A DNA stretch of 32,010 nucleotides from Bradyrhizobium hipponense (GCF_008123965.1 NZ_VSTH01000007.1:85267-117276); one strand, 5' to 3'; shown: positions 6,849 through 16,456, counted from the first letter of the stretch. Made by a program: numbers and translations. The notes: generated by a model not told the origin, from the letters alone.

Positions 6849-7913
6849 TCAACCCGTCTCGGCGGCCGTCAAGGACATGAACCGCACGACGTCCTGCGGA
6901 GCGAGTTGTTCACGCAAGACCTCTCGAAGCTTATCGATACCAAAGGCGAGCAGATCTTCGTTGAAGTCCCCAAGCCGGGGCGACAGAGGTATTGCCTCGA
7001 TACCGGCGTCTAAGGCACGTTTGGTCACGGCAGCTACCGCGAAGTCGCCGGCCGCATCACGATCGTGCGCGATGTAGAGGCGACGCAGCTGTAGCGGAAG
7101 CAGCAGGGCAGCTACATGGTTTGCGGACAGCGCGGCAACCATTGGCAGCATTGGAGCTGCGCAGCGAAGCGACAGTATGGTCTCGATGCCCTCTCCCGCC
7201 ACCAGCACGTCGTCGGCCGTCCCGAATCGAACCGCGTTACCGAGAAGGCAACCCATTGACCGTCGCGGTGTATCGATCGGAGCCTTACCCAGGCGCACAA
7301 TGTCGAAGCCATCGGGATCAAGCCAGGTGCGATGCGCGCCGGTGATCCGGCCATCAAGACCTGTGACACGTGCGATCAATGCCGGCCATATCTCGGTGGG
7401 CGCAGCCTCATCGGGTCGGTAGTAGCAGCGCGGGTGGAATCGCAGCGCACCATCGTCGCGTAACGCAAAAATGCCCCGATTGCGCAAATAGACCTCCGCA
7501 AGAGTTCCGGCGACTGGCTGCGAGATGGCGAAGAGCCGCCGGGCCGCCTCGGCCGAACCGACTGGCGCTCTGCTGTGCGCGACGTTCGACGACGGCTCGG
7601 CGTTCGAACGAGGCAAACTGAGAAAGCGGCGGGCCTCATTCGCCACGTCGCGGAAGTCGAGGAGCCCACAACATTCGCGAATGACGTCGAGCAAGTCGCC
7701 ATGCGCGCCCGTTGCGGCGTCAGTCCATTTCCCGGCCGGCCCCTTGGGCGTGTCCTTCAATCGGACGAACATCGAACGTCCCGGTGTATTGCTGGCATCG
7801 CCAACCAACCAATAGCGACCTTGGCGCCGACCGTTCGACAGATAGTGGCGGCACACCGCCTCGGCCTCGCGCGCGAGGCGGTGCGCCAGTTCGGAAGCGT
7901 CGCGTGTCATCAC
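6849..7913 (-). CDS. Toprim-domain DNA primase-like protein (DUF7146/Toprim)
   Basis: A 354-residue protein with an N-terminal DUF7146-type region (MFVRLKDTP, AGKWTDAATGAHGDLLDVI) and a C-terminal toprim domain. The catalytic acidic parts are present: Glu in VAGEGIET at about residues 239-246 and the DxD-like HDRDAAG at about residues 283-289. DFNEDLLAFG ends the fold. Toprim proteins of this sort on ICEs and plasmids probably prime replication of transferred single strands. The start is a GTG followed by ATG at 7910; the GTG overlaps the stop of the preceding parB relic, so translation is coupled. It appears intact although its upstream partners are wrecked. Confidence 0.85.
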   Translation of the reverse strand: MMTRDASELAHRLAREAEAVCRHYLSNGRRQGRYWLVGDASNTPGRSMFVRLKDTPKGPAGKWTDAATGAHGDLLDVIRECCGLLDFRDVANEARRFLSLPRSNAEPSSNVAHSRAPVGSAEAARRLFAISQPVAGTLAEVYLRNRGIFALRDDGALRFHPRCYYRPDEAAPTEIWPALIARVTGLDGRITGAHRTWLDPDGFDIVRLGKAPIDTPRRSMGCLLGNAVRFGTADDVLVAGEGIETILSLRCAAPMLPMVAALSANHVAALLLPLQLRRLYIAHDRDAAGDFAVAAVTKRALDAGIEAIPLSPRLGDFNEDLLAFGIDKLREVLREQLAPQDVVRFMSLTAAETG

Positions 7914-8023
7914 GCAGCCTCCCGCTGACCGATACGCTCAACCGCATAGCGCTCCAGCGCCACCTTATTGAACGCAAGGTCGCCGGATGGGGACAAAGTG
8001 ATCTCTTGGACAGCTTGCTTCAT
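7910..8023 (-). pseudogene. parB remnant with the middle deleted
   Basis: A 37-residue frame, MKQAVQEITLSPSGDLAFNK then VALERYAVERIGQREAA. The first 20 residues match the start of the ParB/RepB-like proteins of rhizobial ICEs, which normally run several hundred residues. The end probably is the original C-terminus, since it still overlaps the toprim start. GGAG precedes the ATG, so the mini-gene is still translatable and may survive only to couple toprim translation. ParB function itself (CTPase and DNA-binding domains) is absent. Confidence 0.6.
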
Positions 8024-8127
8024 TTCGATTCTCCACGCCGGGTGGCCGAGAGCCTCTCTCTCGGCTTCCAACCCGTCGCGGACATCCGTCCACCCCTCTC
8101 ACTCTTCCTGAGCAGCGAAGAGATACT

Positions 8128-8362
8128 TCAAGCCGCCTCGCACTCCGCACTCTCACCTGCTATGTCGGCAGCGAGATCTGGCAGAAAGCCGACCATGTAA
8201 TCCGCCGCTTTGCCGGCTTGGCTTGCCGTTGACAATCGTCCGATTGTCCTCGCGCAGCACCCCAAGTCATGGCAAACGGCGGGCCTCTACTTCGGCGATG
8301 ATCTTGTCAGTGATTTCGTCATAGAGGCTCGCCGGCACGCCCAAGCGGATATATCTGGACAT
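8128..8362 (-). pseudogene. ardC: ardC antirestriction remnant, internally deleted
   Basis: Starting at 8362, MSRYIRLGVPASLYDEITDK then IIAEVEARRLP matches the N-terminus of ArdC-type antirestriction proteins (ASLYDEITxKIIAELE). It runs into a stop where PWVQPWG is expected. Further on, another frame reads TASQAGKAADYMVGFLPDLA to a stop at 8128, as at an ArdC C-terminus. Some 300 codons are normal; fewer than 80 remain. As in parB, both ends are kept and the middle, including the metalloprotease part, is lost. Confidence 0.6.
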
Positions 8363-8607
8363 CACGTCTGTCCGCGACGGGCGCCACGAGCCTTTCTCGC
8401 AGCTTCCAATTCGACAGCGCGAAACAGCTCGCTCGTCTCGCTCTCTCGCTCCGCAGCGGCTACGAGGCAGATCTGTTCGGGTTTTGATGGAAAGCTAGGA
8501 AAGCGTTGTGCGCACACCACTAGCTGCAACGCAGCCACTATGAAGGCCGAGCAAGCGAAGTCGCGCGACGGCGGGACTAAAGGAGGCAGCCGCAGGAGCG
8601 TCAGCAT
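8362..8607 (-). CDS. Small hypothetical protein coupled to ardC
   Basis: An 81-residue frame starting MLTLLRLPPLVPPSRDFACS and ending EAARKARGARRGQT. Its stop TGA overlaps the ardC ATG in TGATG, a coupled-translation arrangement, and AGGG lies before the start. An 80-bp offset repeat copies its start region upstream. The ERESETSELFRAVELEAARK segment looks like real helical protein. No family assigned with confidence; the frame is open upstream to 8745. Confidence 0.45.
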   Translation of the reverse strand: MLTLLRLPPLVPPSRDFACSAFIVAALQLVVCAQRFPSFPSKPEQICLVAAAERESETSELFRAVELEAARKARGARRGQT

Positions 8608-8710
8608 AGCGCCGCCCTTGGGCGGGACGCGGGACCGACTGCAGTCTCGAGACCGGTTTAACAAGGCACCCGCAGGAGGGTTAGCATAGCGCCGGCGCGG
8701 AACGCGACGG
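8587..8710. repeat. Duplicated start region, 80-bp period
   Basis: The DNA around the start codon at 8607 is repeated around 8687, both encoding MLTLLR then L/V and P on the minus strand. The match covers roughly 40 bp with scattered changes. The second copy reaches a stop after nine codons. A small tandem duplication with later decay is the simple reading. Confidence 0.45.
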
Positions 8711-9734
8711 AACCCGGGACTGAGTGCCTCCGGCGAGAGGCGCAATTTGGTGCGCGAGGGATCGAAGCCGTCGGCCGAGACGCAGCGCGGCTCGGTTCAC
8801 GAGAGCCCAGTGCGGCAAATGCCGCACGCGCAACATGATACCCCGATCGCACCCTCGCAAACGTCGAAGAACTTCGGCCGGGGCACCACAAGGAGTCCAT
8901 TTACCCCGGAGGCACGTGCGATGCTTATCATTCCGATAACGAGAAGACTGCTGCGGCCTTCAATGCAAGTTGAGCAACAGGTTTGTCGGATTGAGCGCTG
9001 ACAATCCATCAAAAGCAGCTGACTCTCAGCCAGTGGGCGAAGATAGGCGCTCAAGCGCCAACAGCTGACATTCGTCGCATTGATTCACTACTGATAGATG
9101 TGTCGGAGCCGAAGCGCTTCGCCATTTTTGCCGATCAGTCCGCTGAGCCATTTGGCCAATTGCGCTCCCATCTCCCATCGCCATATCGATCTTCGCATTT
9201 CACTAAGCCTGCCGCTCATACCGGCGTTAGGCGCGCGGTGAGTTTGGTCCGGAAAGTGCGGCCGTTTTGGCAGCGCAGCTAGCGATCCGCAAGACCACGC
9301 GTCCCAGGTGGCAGTGCTCGCGACGGCGCAGATACGGCTCACGCGTTCCTGGCATCACAAGACGTACGGGACGTGCATCTGTCATCTGCGCGACATTGCG
9401 CCTGAGATTGTTTTGTCGAACCCGGTAGTGCCGACCATGCACGCGAGCGACGGCAATTGCCCCTGTTAGGCTACACGCCCGTCCTATTTGCACGCCACAC
9501 CAGCCGATTCCCCCACGAATTCTTTGCTCCCCTTTCTCTGTGGCGCTGTCTTGCTTTCAATGTCGATGGTGTCGGTGACATCAAGGCGGGACGCATTCGG
9601 GTAAGGGGCAAGAGTTCGAGTGCAAGCCGAACCAGATAGATCGGTCACCGCTGAGCCTGCCACAGGGCAGGAGCCTCTCAAAAGATCTCAGGCTTTGATG
9701 GCTTAGACTGCACATTTTAGACAATGACCTGCTC
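8711..9734. other. Eroded ICE region, about 1 kb without a sound gene
   Basis: Seen here: a perfect hairpin GTGCGGCA/TGCCGCAC at 8810-8827, and a 26-codon plus-strand frame from 8921 (MLIIPITRRLLRPSM...) behind a good GGAGG at 8905-8912, probably the stump of a lost gene. The rest shows short frames in all directions and no recognisable protein. Deletion of the conjugation genes normally found here in related elements is likely. Confidence 0.35.
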
Positions 9735-10010
9735 ATGGCACCTCGCCCTGCCCTTCCTGCCCGTTATCCGCCCATCGGCACATGGCCTGCACTCATGCGC
9801 GCCGACATGGCCGCTGCCTACCTCGATTATCGCGATACAGGTGAACTCGCACGCGCCGTTGGCCGCGGCGAGGCACCACCACCCGTTGGCTATCGCGGAA
9901 TTGGGCGTGCGCGACAGCCAATTTGGTCGAAGGCCGCTATCGATAACTTCGCGGCACCAGTGAGAACAATGGATCCAGATAGATCGGAACACCTGGTATC
10001 TCTCGTATGA
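9735..10010 (+). CDS. Excisionase-like small protein upstream of integrase
   Basis: A 91-residue protein whose centre (MRADMAAAYLDYRDTGELA then a GYRGIGRARQPIWSKAAID stretch) resembles small MerR/AlpA-type helix-turn-helix proteins found next to integrases. In these the first helices bind DNA and a basic wing with a conserved Trp follows. It overlaps the integrase start by ATGA, so the two are translated together. That position suits a recombination directionality factor. The start at 9735 has no strong Shine-Dalgarno sequence and the ATG at 9795 is an alternative. Excisionase function is inferred. Confidence 0.6.
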   Translation: MAPRPALPARYPPIGTWPALMRADMAAAYLDYRDTGELARAVGRGEAPPPVGYRGIGRARQPIWSKAAIDNFAAPVRTMDPDRSEHLVSLV

Positions 10011-11314
10011 AGTTGTCCCCATCGAAACTTCCGCGCTACTGCCGACGAAAGCCATTGAAGAACGGTCGATGGGCATACTTCTTTGATCCGCCGAGTTGGG
10101 CCCGCAGGCAGGGCTGCCATGTCAAGGCTGAAGCGCTAGGGGAAGAGTACGCGGCCGCCGTCGAGCGAGCCGAAAATATCTTGCTACCCGCCTTCGATAG
10201 TTGGCGTTCGGGAGGTTTGACCGACATGGTTCCCCCTTCTCCTGTGCCCGGCACCTTCGACTGGCTGGCCAGTATCTTCGAAACCCACCAAAAATGGAGA
10301 GAGATCGAGCGCAACACGCAGCGCTTATACAAGCAGGGCCTGGCACTCTTTGCCAACCAAACGCTGAAGGATGGTAGCCGCGTGGGCTCAAAGCAGCTCT
10401 CTGATTTTACGAAAGGCTTCGTCGACGCAATCTACGCGAAACTGCTCGTCGTGGAACACAGGGACGCATGTGGGAATGTCATCAAGCGCGAGCGTCGTCG
10501 CTTTGCAAATGCAGCCATGACCTCTTGCAGGCGCGCCTGGTTTGTTGGGCACCGCGTCCAAGAAACGATAGTGCCGGCGATCAATCCATTTTCGCGGATG
10601 GGGCTAAAGACCCGTGCGCCTGGCCAGCCTGCCCGCCAGACACCCACGGCGACTTGGGACGAACTCGTCGCGTTCAGAGCGGCAGCGAAGAAACTCGGGT
10701 ACTTCTCGGTCGCAACTGCCGCGTTATTGACGTGGGAGTGGTTGCAACGCCAAGAGCATGTGTTCGGCGTCTTCGAAATCTCGCACTATCGGCCGACTGA
10801 GCGACCAGACAGCGTAAGAATTGTGCATCCGAAGAATGGCGAGGAAGCTTGGTGGCCACTATTCGACGAAATGGGCGAGCCTCTCTTCCCCGAATTGATG
10901 GCGGAGCTCGATGCCATCAAGGCAAAGACGGTTTGGGGATTGGTCTTTCGGCGCGATCATGAGCATCGTAGGTCACCTGCCCCGCTCCCATGGCCTACAG
11001 AGCGCAAAGATCTGCGTTATCTACGGAGTGTCGTAAAGAAGATTGTTGCAGCAGCTGGGCTACGCAGCGAACTCTCCTTTACCTCATTCCGTCACGGTGG
11101 TTTTACCGAAGGTGCGGACAGCGATCTCACGGATGCTGAATTGCGGGCCGCTGCCCGCCATCGATCGAGCCACCAAATGCCTACCTATGCAAAGCGCACG
11201 CGTAAACAGCTGATCGCAGGCTCCAAGAAGCGCCGTGCGCAGCGGGCAAAAGCAGCTCTTGTCGGACTAGTCGCTCGTCGGAATGACGGCGCGGCCCGCG
11301 ACATAAGCCATTGA
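10007..11314 (+). CDS. int: Tyrosine recombinase / phage-type integrase
   Basis: A 435-residue site-specific recombinase. The N-terminal part (to about residue 200) would hold the arm- and core-binding domains, with a SAM-like segment FDWLASIFETHQKW..IERNTQRLY near residues 84-108. In the catalytic domain, Arg248 (WLQRQEHVFG), Arg362 (SFTSFRHGG), His385 (ARHRSS) and Tyr394 (PTYAKRT) are the likely active-site residues. The usual first His of the HxxR box is Thr359, a known variation in some subfamilies. It ends 7 bp before a tRNA-like 3' fragment, its probable attachment site, and is coupled to the small upstream gene. It should drive excision and integration of the ICE if that is still mobile. 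Confidence 0.85.
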   Translation: MKLSPSKLPRYCRRKPLKNGRWAYFFDPPSWARRQGCHVKAEALGEEYAAAVERAENILLPAFDSWRSGGLTDMVPPSPVPGTFDWLASIFETHQKWREIERNTQRLYKQGLALFANQTLKDGSRVGSKQLSDFTKGFVDAIYAKLLVVEHRDACGNVIKRERRRFANAAMTSCRRAWFVGHRVQETIVPAINPFSRMGLKTRAPGQPARQTPTATWDELVAFRAAAKKLGYFSVATAALLTWEWLQRQEHVFGVFEISHYRPTERPDSVRIVHPKNGEEAWWPLFDEMGEPLFPELMAELDAIKAKTVWGLVFRRDHEHRRSPAPLPWPTERKDLRYLRSVVKKIVAAAGLRSELSFTSFRHGGFTEGADSDLTDAELRAAARHRSSHQMPTYAKRTRKQLIAGSKKRRAQRAKAALVGLVARRNDGAARDISH

Positions 11315-11321
11315 TTCATTT

Positions 11322-11367
11322 TGGTGGGAGGCTCCAAGCCTCGAACCGAGGACCTGCGCGTTAAGAG
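11322..11367 (-). other. tRNA-Lys(CUU)-like 3' fragment, putative att site
   Basis: On the minus strand the 46 bases read as the second half of a tRNA: anticodon loop CTCTTAA (anticodon CTT), CGCGCAGGTC, T-loop GGTTCGAGG and a 3' end in ACCA. The T-stem has one mismatch and there is an extra base before CCA, so it is not a working 3' end. The 5' half is absent; coding DNA of the next gene abuts. Adjacent to the integrase, this is best explained as an attachment-site core. Confidence 0.65.
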
Positions 11368-11369
11368 AG

Positions 11370-12152
<783 letters not shown>

Positions 12153-12423
12153 GGCACGCTCGCTTTTTGTCTTCCGCTTGCCCGACATTTGCGGCAGATG
12201 CACTACAGGCGCAAGTGCAATCTACGATGATGTGCCGCCTTAGCGCCTCGACACAATTTTGCAGCGCGATCGAACCAGGGATGCGTGCCTCAGGCAGCAG
12301 CCGCCTTCCTGATCCAGACCTTGTTGTCGTGGAACGCGGCCCCGCCGATCGGCGCGATGGTGTCCGCGTCGGTCACGGCGACGCCTAGCTCAGGCGATCG
12401 CCGATCCACGCCAGGCCTGGAAG

Positions 12424-12640
12424 TTGCGAGGGCTGCGAACAGCCAGACGCGGCTATTGTATTGCGGGCATCATGATGCGGGCGCAAGCGCTATTGCAGCG
12501 CAATTCGAAGCCAACCGATCAGCGGATTCGAGCCGAGCTAGCGCCGCATCTGTGCCGTTGCGGTACCCACATGCGCATCCTGCGTGCCGTGCGCCGCGCC
12601 GCGCAAATGATGGGCGGCACTGACAGCTCCTCGGCGAGCC
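12424..12640 (+). pseudogene. iorA-like [2Fe-2S] subunit, C-terminal relic
   Basis: The frame contains YCIAGIMMRAQALLQR then PTDQRIRAELAPHLCRCGTH and a RILRAVRRAA tail, the second [2Fe-2S] domain (Fer2_2) of the small subunit of molybdenum hydroxylases such as isoquinoline 1-oxidoreductase. The N-terminal plant-type ferredoxin domain is missing and the QCGYC cluster motif is degraded to ARRGYC. It lies just upstream of the matching large-subunit relic, in the usual iorA-iorB order. Confidence 0.7.
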
Positions 12641-12652
12641 ACGGGGGACGCT

Positions 12653-14875
12653 ATGAACGCTCCCCTAACCATGGATCGCCGTCACGTGTTGATGGGCGGT
12701 GGCGCCATCATCGTGAGCTTCTCTCTCGGCCGAACCGCGGCACAGCAGCAGGTGCCGGCTGGCACACCCAAGAGGCCAGGCAGCCTCGCGACAACTCCTT
12801 ACCTTGACTCGTGGATTCGGATCGATGCCGACGGCCGTCTCACTGTGTTCACCGGCAAGGCAGAGCTCGGCCAGGGGATCAAAACCGCCTTGCAACAAAT
12901 CGCCGCCGAAGAGCTCGATGTGCCGTTTGAATTGCTGACGCTCACTACGGCCGACACCAAACTGACCGCAAACGAGGGTTACACTGCGGGCAGTCACTCC
13001 ATGCAGGACAGCGGCACGGCGATCCAGAACGCGGCCGCGCAAGTGCGTGACTTGCTGATCGGCGAGGCCTCGCGCCGGCTGAGCCAGCCGATTGAAAGCC
13101 TGCGAACCGAGAACGGCGCGGTCATCGGTCCGGATGGCACGCGACTACGCTATGGCGAGCTCGTCGCCTCCGGAATGCTGCACGTGCAAGCACAGCCGAG
13201 TTCAAGGCTGAAGGATCCGGTGACCTTCAAGGTGATGGCTCGGTCGATTCCGCGGGTCGACATCCCGGCCAAGGTGACAGGCGGCGCGGCCTATGTGCAG
13301 GATATGCGGCTGCCCGGCATGCTGCATGCGCGCGTGGTGCGACCGCCGAGCTATGGGGCTCGGTTGACAGACTGCGACACTTCCGCGGTCGAGAGGATGC
13401 CGGGCGTGGTCAAGGTCGTCCACGATGGCAATTTCCTGGCCGTGGTCGCAGCAACCGAATTTCAGTCGATCAAGGCCATGGGCGCTCGCGGCCGCTGCGC
13501 GGTGGCAGGAAAGCACGAGGCTGCCAAAGCAAGGCGATCTGCATAAGGTATTGAGCAAGCTGCCGTCACAAGATTCGGCAATCCTTGAGCTCAGCGCCCC
13601 CGCGATCACGGGCCAGCGAACGATCGAGGCGACTTACACGCGGCCCTACCAGCTGCATAGGTCGATCGGGCCGTCATGTGCGGTCGCTCAGCTCAATCAT
13701 GGTGCGATGACCGTTTGGACCCACACGCAGGGCGTCTATCCCGACCGCCAAGCCATCGCTGAGCTGCTGCGCATGGCGCCCGAAAGGGTTCGCCTCATTC
13801 ACGTCGAAGGCTCGGGATGCTACGGTCACAATGGCGCCGACGATGCCGCCGCCGATGCCGCGTTGATTGCCGGCGCCCTGCCGGGACACCCGATACGTCT
13901 TCAATGGATGCGTGAGCAGGAGCATGCCTGGGAACCTTTTGGCCCAGCCATGGTGACGCGACTCAAGGCATCGGTTAATGCCAAGGGGCGGATCGCGGAA
14001 TGGCAATTCGAGGTGTGGAGCAATACCCATTCGATGCGCCCAGGCGGCGCCGGTGCGCTCCTTGCCGCGCAACACAAGGCGCAACCGATCGCCGCGCCGG
14101 AGCCAAAGCCCCTCCCGTTGCCGGAAGGCGGCGGCGACCGCAACGCGATCCCGATCTATTCGTTTCCCAACACAAAGGTCGTGCATCACTTTATAGCTGA
14201 GATGCCGCTCCGGGTCTCTGCGCTGCGAGCCCTCGGCGCCTACCACATGTTTTTTCCATCGAGAGCTTCATGGATGAGCTCTCGGCTGTTGCAAATACGG
14301 ATCCTGTAGAGTTCAGGCTGAGACACCTCAAGGACCAGCGCGCTCTCGAGGTAATCGAGCAAGCTGCGAGAGGCTTCGGCTGGGCGAGCGATCAGAAGCC
14401 GCCAACCGACCACGGCTACGGATTTGCTTTCGCGCGCTACAAGAACCTCGCTGCCTATTGCGCCATCGCCTCCGACGTCGAGGTCAATCGTGACACCGGC
14501 CGCGTACGCCTCGTACGCGCTGTTGCCGCAGTCGACGCCGGACAACTTATTAATCCCGATGGGCTGATCAACCAGATCGAGGGTGCGATCGTGCAGTCAA
14601 TGAGCTGGACGCTCTATGAGAGCGTAACGTTTGACGATTCAAGGATCACCAGCCTCGATTGGCAAACATACCCCATCCTGCGTTTCAATGCGGTGCCGGA
14701 AAGCATTGAGGTTCATATCATCAACCGGCCCGGACGACCGTTTCTTGGTAGCGGCGAGGCCGCGCAGGGACCGGCTGCTGCTTCGATCGCAAACGCGGTT
14801 GCAAATGCAATTGGCAAGCGCGTGCGCGATCTGCCGCTCACGCGAAAACGCATCAAGGACGCGATTCAGGCATAG
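12653..14875 (+). pseudogene. iorB-like molybdopterin dehydrogenase subunit, frameshifted
   Basis: A large subunit of the isoquinoline 1-oxidoreductase/xanthine dehydrogenase family, split over three frames. The start has a Tat-type signal (DRRHVLMGGGAIIVSFSLG). Frame changes near 13481 (in KAM-ALAAAARWQ) and near 14245 (GAYH-VFSIESFMDEL) need one-base corrections. The homology runs on both sides of each. The last part retains the GSGEAAQGP motif with the active-site Glu. Some central sequence is also shorter than in intact relatives. It would have oxidised an aromatic or aldehyde substrate in the periplasm together with the iorA-like subunit; it is now dead unless the shifts are sequencing errors. 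Confidence 0.8.
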
Positions 14876-15179
14876 CCCGACCCTATCTCGCGGCGAGGCG
14901 GTGGCCCTGCTGGGCGTCTTGATAAAACATCCCGGCATCCCGGTGTCGAAAGCTACTCTTATCGAGATGGTATGGTCCGGCCGGGCGGTGGAGGACAGCA
15001 ATATGACGGTTCAGATCGCAGCGCTCCGCCGCGCACTGGCGCATGGCGGCGATGCGCGCTGGATCGAAACGCTGCCGCGGCGCGGCTATCGCTTTAGCGG
15101 CTATCGCTTTATAGGTCCGGCCGCCACGTCGAGTGGATCGGGTTGTAACACTCGGGAGGCGTCGGATAAGGAACGGTGA
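14876..15179 (+). pseudogene. Winged-helix (OmpR-type) regulator fragment
   Basis: Directly after the iorB-like relic, one frame reads LSRGEAVALLGVLIKHPG, KATLIEMVWSGRAVEDSN, TVQIAALRRALAHGG and IETLPRRGYRF. This is the DNA-binding winged helix of the Trans_reg_C type that heads many alphaproteobacterial ATPase/TPR and cyclase-fused regulators. The first strands and all effector domains are gone, and the frame has no start of its own. It ends at the stop at 15179. Confidence 0.65.
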
Positions 15180-15293
15180 CGACTTCATCAATTCGAATGA
15201 TGCGACGGCGCCGCCCACGGCACAATCTCGTATAGGAGCCGCGGTCCGGGGCGCCCGCCCCTAGAGGCCTACGCGCAGACGGGGAGGACAACC

Positions 15294-15539
15294 GTGCCTA
15301 GGGCTTTGCGACACCTTCTCATCCCGCTGACAATCGCATTGGTGGTCGCCGACAGAATTCGATCTGCGACCCATTCGGACAACTTGACACACCGCGACCG
15401 GCTCGCTGAAGAGCCGGCCCCGAGCGTCAAGGTCCGGGAGGAACTTGCGATGCATGGACGGATGGCTGCCGTACCTGCGCGCGCCACCACGATGGGACGA
15501 TTGACTGCTCCAATGTCGGGATTGTCGCCAGCGACATAA
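15294..15539 (+). CDS. Possible small exported protein
   Basis: An 81-residue frame begins at a GTG six bases after GGGGAGG, a strong Shine-Dalgarno sequence. MPRALRHLLIPLTIALVVAD looks like a signal peptide or a single membrane helix; the rest is polar with no known domain. A perfect 7-bp hairpin (15398-15404/15411-15417) lies inside. It is unrecognised, and could be the stump of a longer gene. Confidence 0.35.
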   Translation: MPRALRHLLIPLTIALVVADRIRSATHSDNLTHRDRLAEEPAPSVKVREELAMHGRMAAVPARATTMGRLTAPMSGLSPAT

Positions 15540-15774
15540 GCTCAATAAAATCAGGCACTTCTCGCAAGCCCGACGACGTCGTGTGTACCACCCCCTACTG
15601 AACGTTACCTTGGCCTGACGAGAAAATCCTGGAGGCGGCAAACGGCATCGCGAAAGACCTCATCAATCGATCTCGCAAATGAACATCACAGAGCCGTCTA
15701 CCCGCAATCACACCACTCTTGGACATCATTTTCGAGTAGATCGATCGCCGCGAGCGCGGATAGTTCGTCAGGTC
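15540..15774. other. Intergenic, nothing recognised
   Basis: Short frames only, no family similarity and no clear structure. It separates the iorAB-like relics from two small minus-strand frames. Confidence 0.3.
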
Positions 15775-15963
15775 TCATTTTGCTTTCCGGGGATGGAATA
15801 GCTCCTCGACCGACTCTTTCGGGTCCTTGATCCGAGAGCGGTCCTTGCGATCATTCTTTTGCGCATCGAGCTTCTGCAGGAAGCGGAAGCGCGGCGATCG
15901 GGTCGCGTGCCCGGACCGGCCGTGCTTTGTCATGCCGAAACCCTTTTGGCCGCCGTGCGTCAT
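15775..15963 (-). CDS. Small hypothetical protein, basic
   Basis: A 62-residue Lys/Arg/Gly-rich frame ending SVEELFHPRKAK. Its ATG overlaps the stop of the upstream minus-strand frame in ATGA, which suggests coupling. No family is recognised and the Shine-Dalgarno sequence is poor, so it may be chance. Confidence 0.3.
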   Translation of the reverse strand: MTHGGQKGFGMTKHGRSGHATRSPRFRFLQKLDAQKNDRKDRSRIKDPKESVEELFHPRKAK

Positions 15964-16199
15964 TTGATCACCAACGCAACAGTGCGGCTCATTTCTTGCA
16001 CCCGAGAGCCGCCACCGGGGCCAAGCTTCATGGCGGAGAAAGGATAGCCCTGATCATCAAACAGCGCGAGGCTTCGAACGCGGCCAGCGGCGACCTGGTA
16101 TGGCGGAAATTCCTTCATTCCGGGGACGTTCTCAGGACGGCCACAGAGCCCATGACTGTGGATCGGCGTGGGGTGCCGACGCCGATCAACATCCTTCAT
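15960..16199 (-). CDS. Small hypothetical protein, partner of the next frame
   Basis: A 79-residue frame whose second half (RVRSLALFDDQGYPFSAMKL then a Gly-rich turn and VALVIK) looks protein-like. Its stop forms ATGA with the following start. An internal ATG at 16118 is an alternative start. No function can be assigned; it may be a decayed fragment. Confidence 0.3.
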   Translation of the reverse strand: MKDVDRRRHPTPIHSHGLCGRPENVPGMKEFPPYQVAAGRVRSLALFDDQGYPFSAMKLGPGGGSRVQEMSRTVALVIK

Positions 16200-16321
16200 C
16201 TCTCGTATGGTTCCGCACCGTCGTACTCAGACGGCGCTCGTGACACACGACCCAAACCGGCCATGGCGCGCCGCAAGGCGGGAACTGTGGTATCCTCCGT
16301 CAAACGCGATGGGACGGTTCA

Positions 16322-16456
16322 ATGAAGCGGCGGACCCTCAAATGGCACTTGCTGCTCGTGCTGAGCGTCCTCGTGTCCTCGCCGGGCTCCACGACAGCAC
16401 AAAATGGCCTGGCATCCCCACCTCTTAGGCGCTGCTCGCCCGTGCCGACGAGGTGA
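16322..16456 (+). pseudogene. Signal-peptide stump of a lost exported protein
   Basis: MKRRTLKWHLLLVLSVLVSS then PGSTTAQNG is a clear secretory signal with an AQ cleavage site, after which the frame soon ends. The duplicate at 22653 is frameshifted. The exported protein it belonged to is not identifiable. Confidence 0.4.

Noticed and set aside
11322..11367. Functional tRNA gene
   Set aside because: Only the 3' half exists, with a T-stem mismatch and an extra base; no 5' half lies next to it.
1..11367. Relaxase, oriT or type IV secretion genes of the ICE
   Set aside because: None of the frames matches these families; if present they lie left of the window or were deleted around 8700-9700.
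12290..12390. Minus-strand coding-like tail reading VAVTDADTIAPIGGAAFHDN then KVWIRKAAAA and a stop
   Set aside because: It looks like a real protein end but I cannot assign it to a family and nothing upstream continues it; noted only as probable debris.
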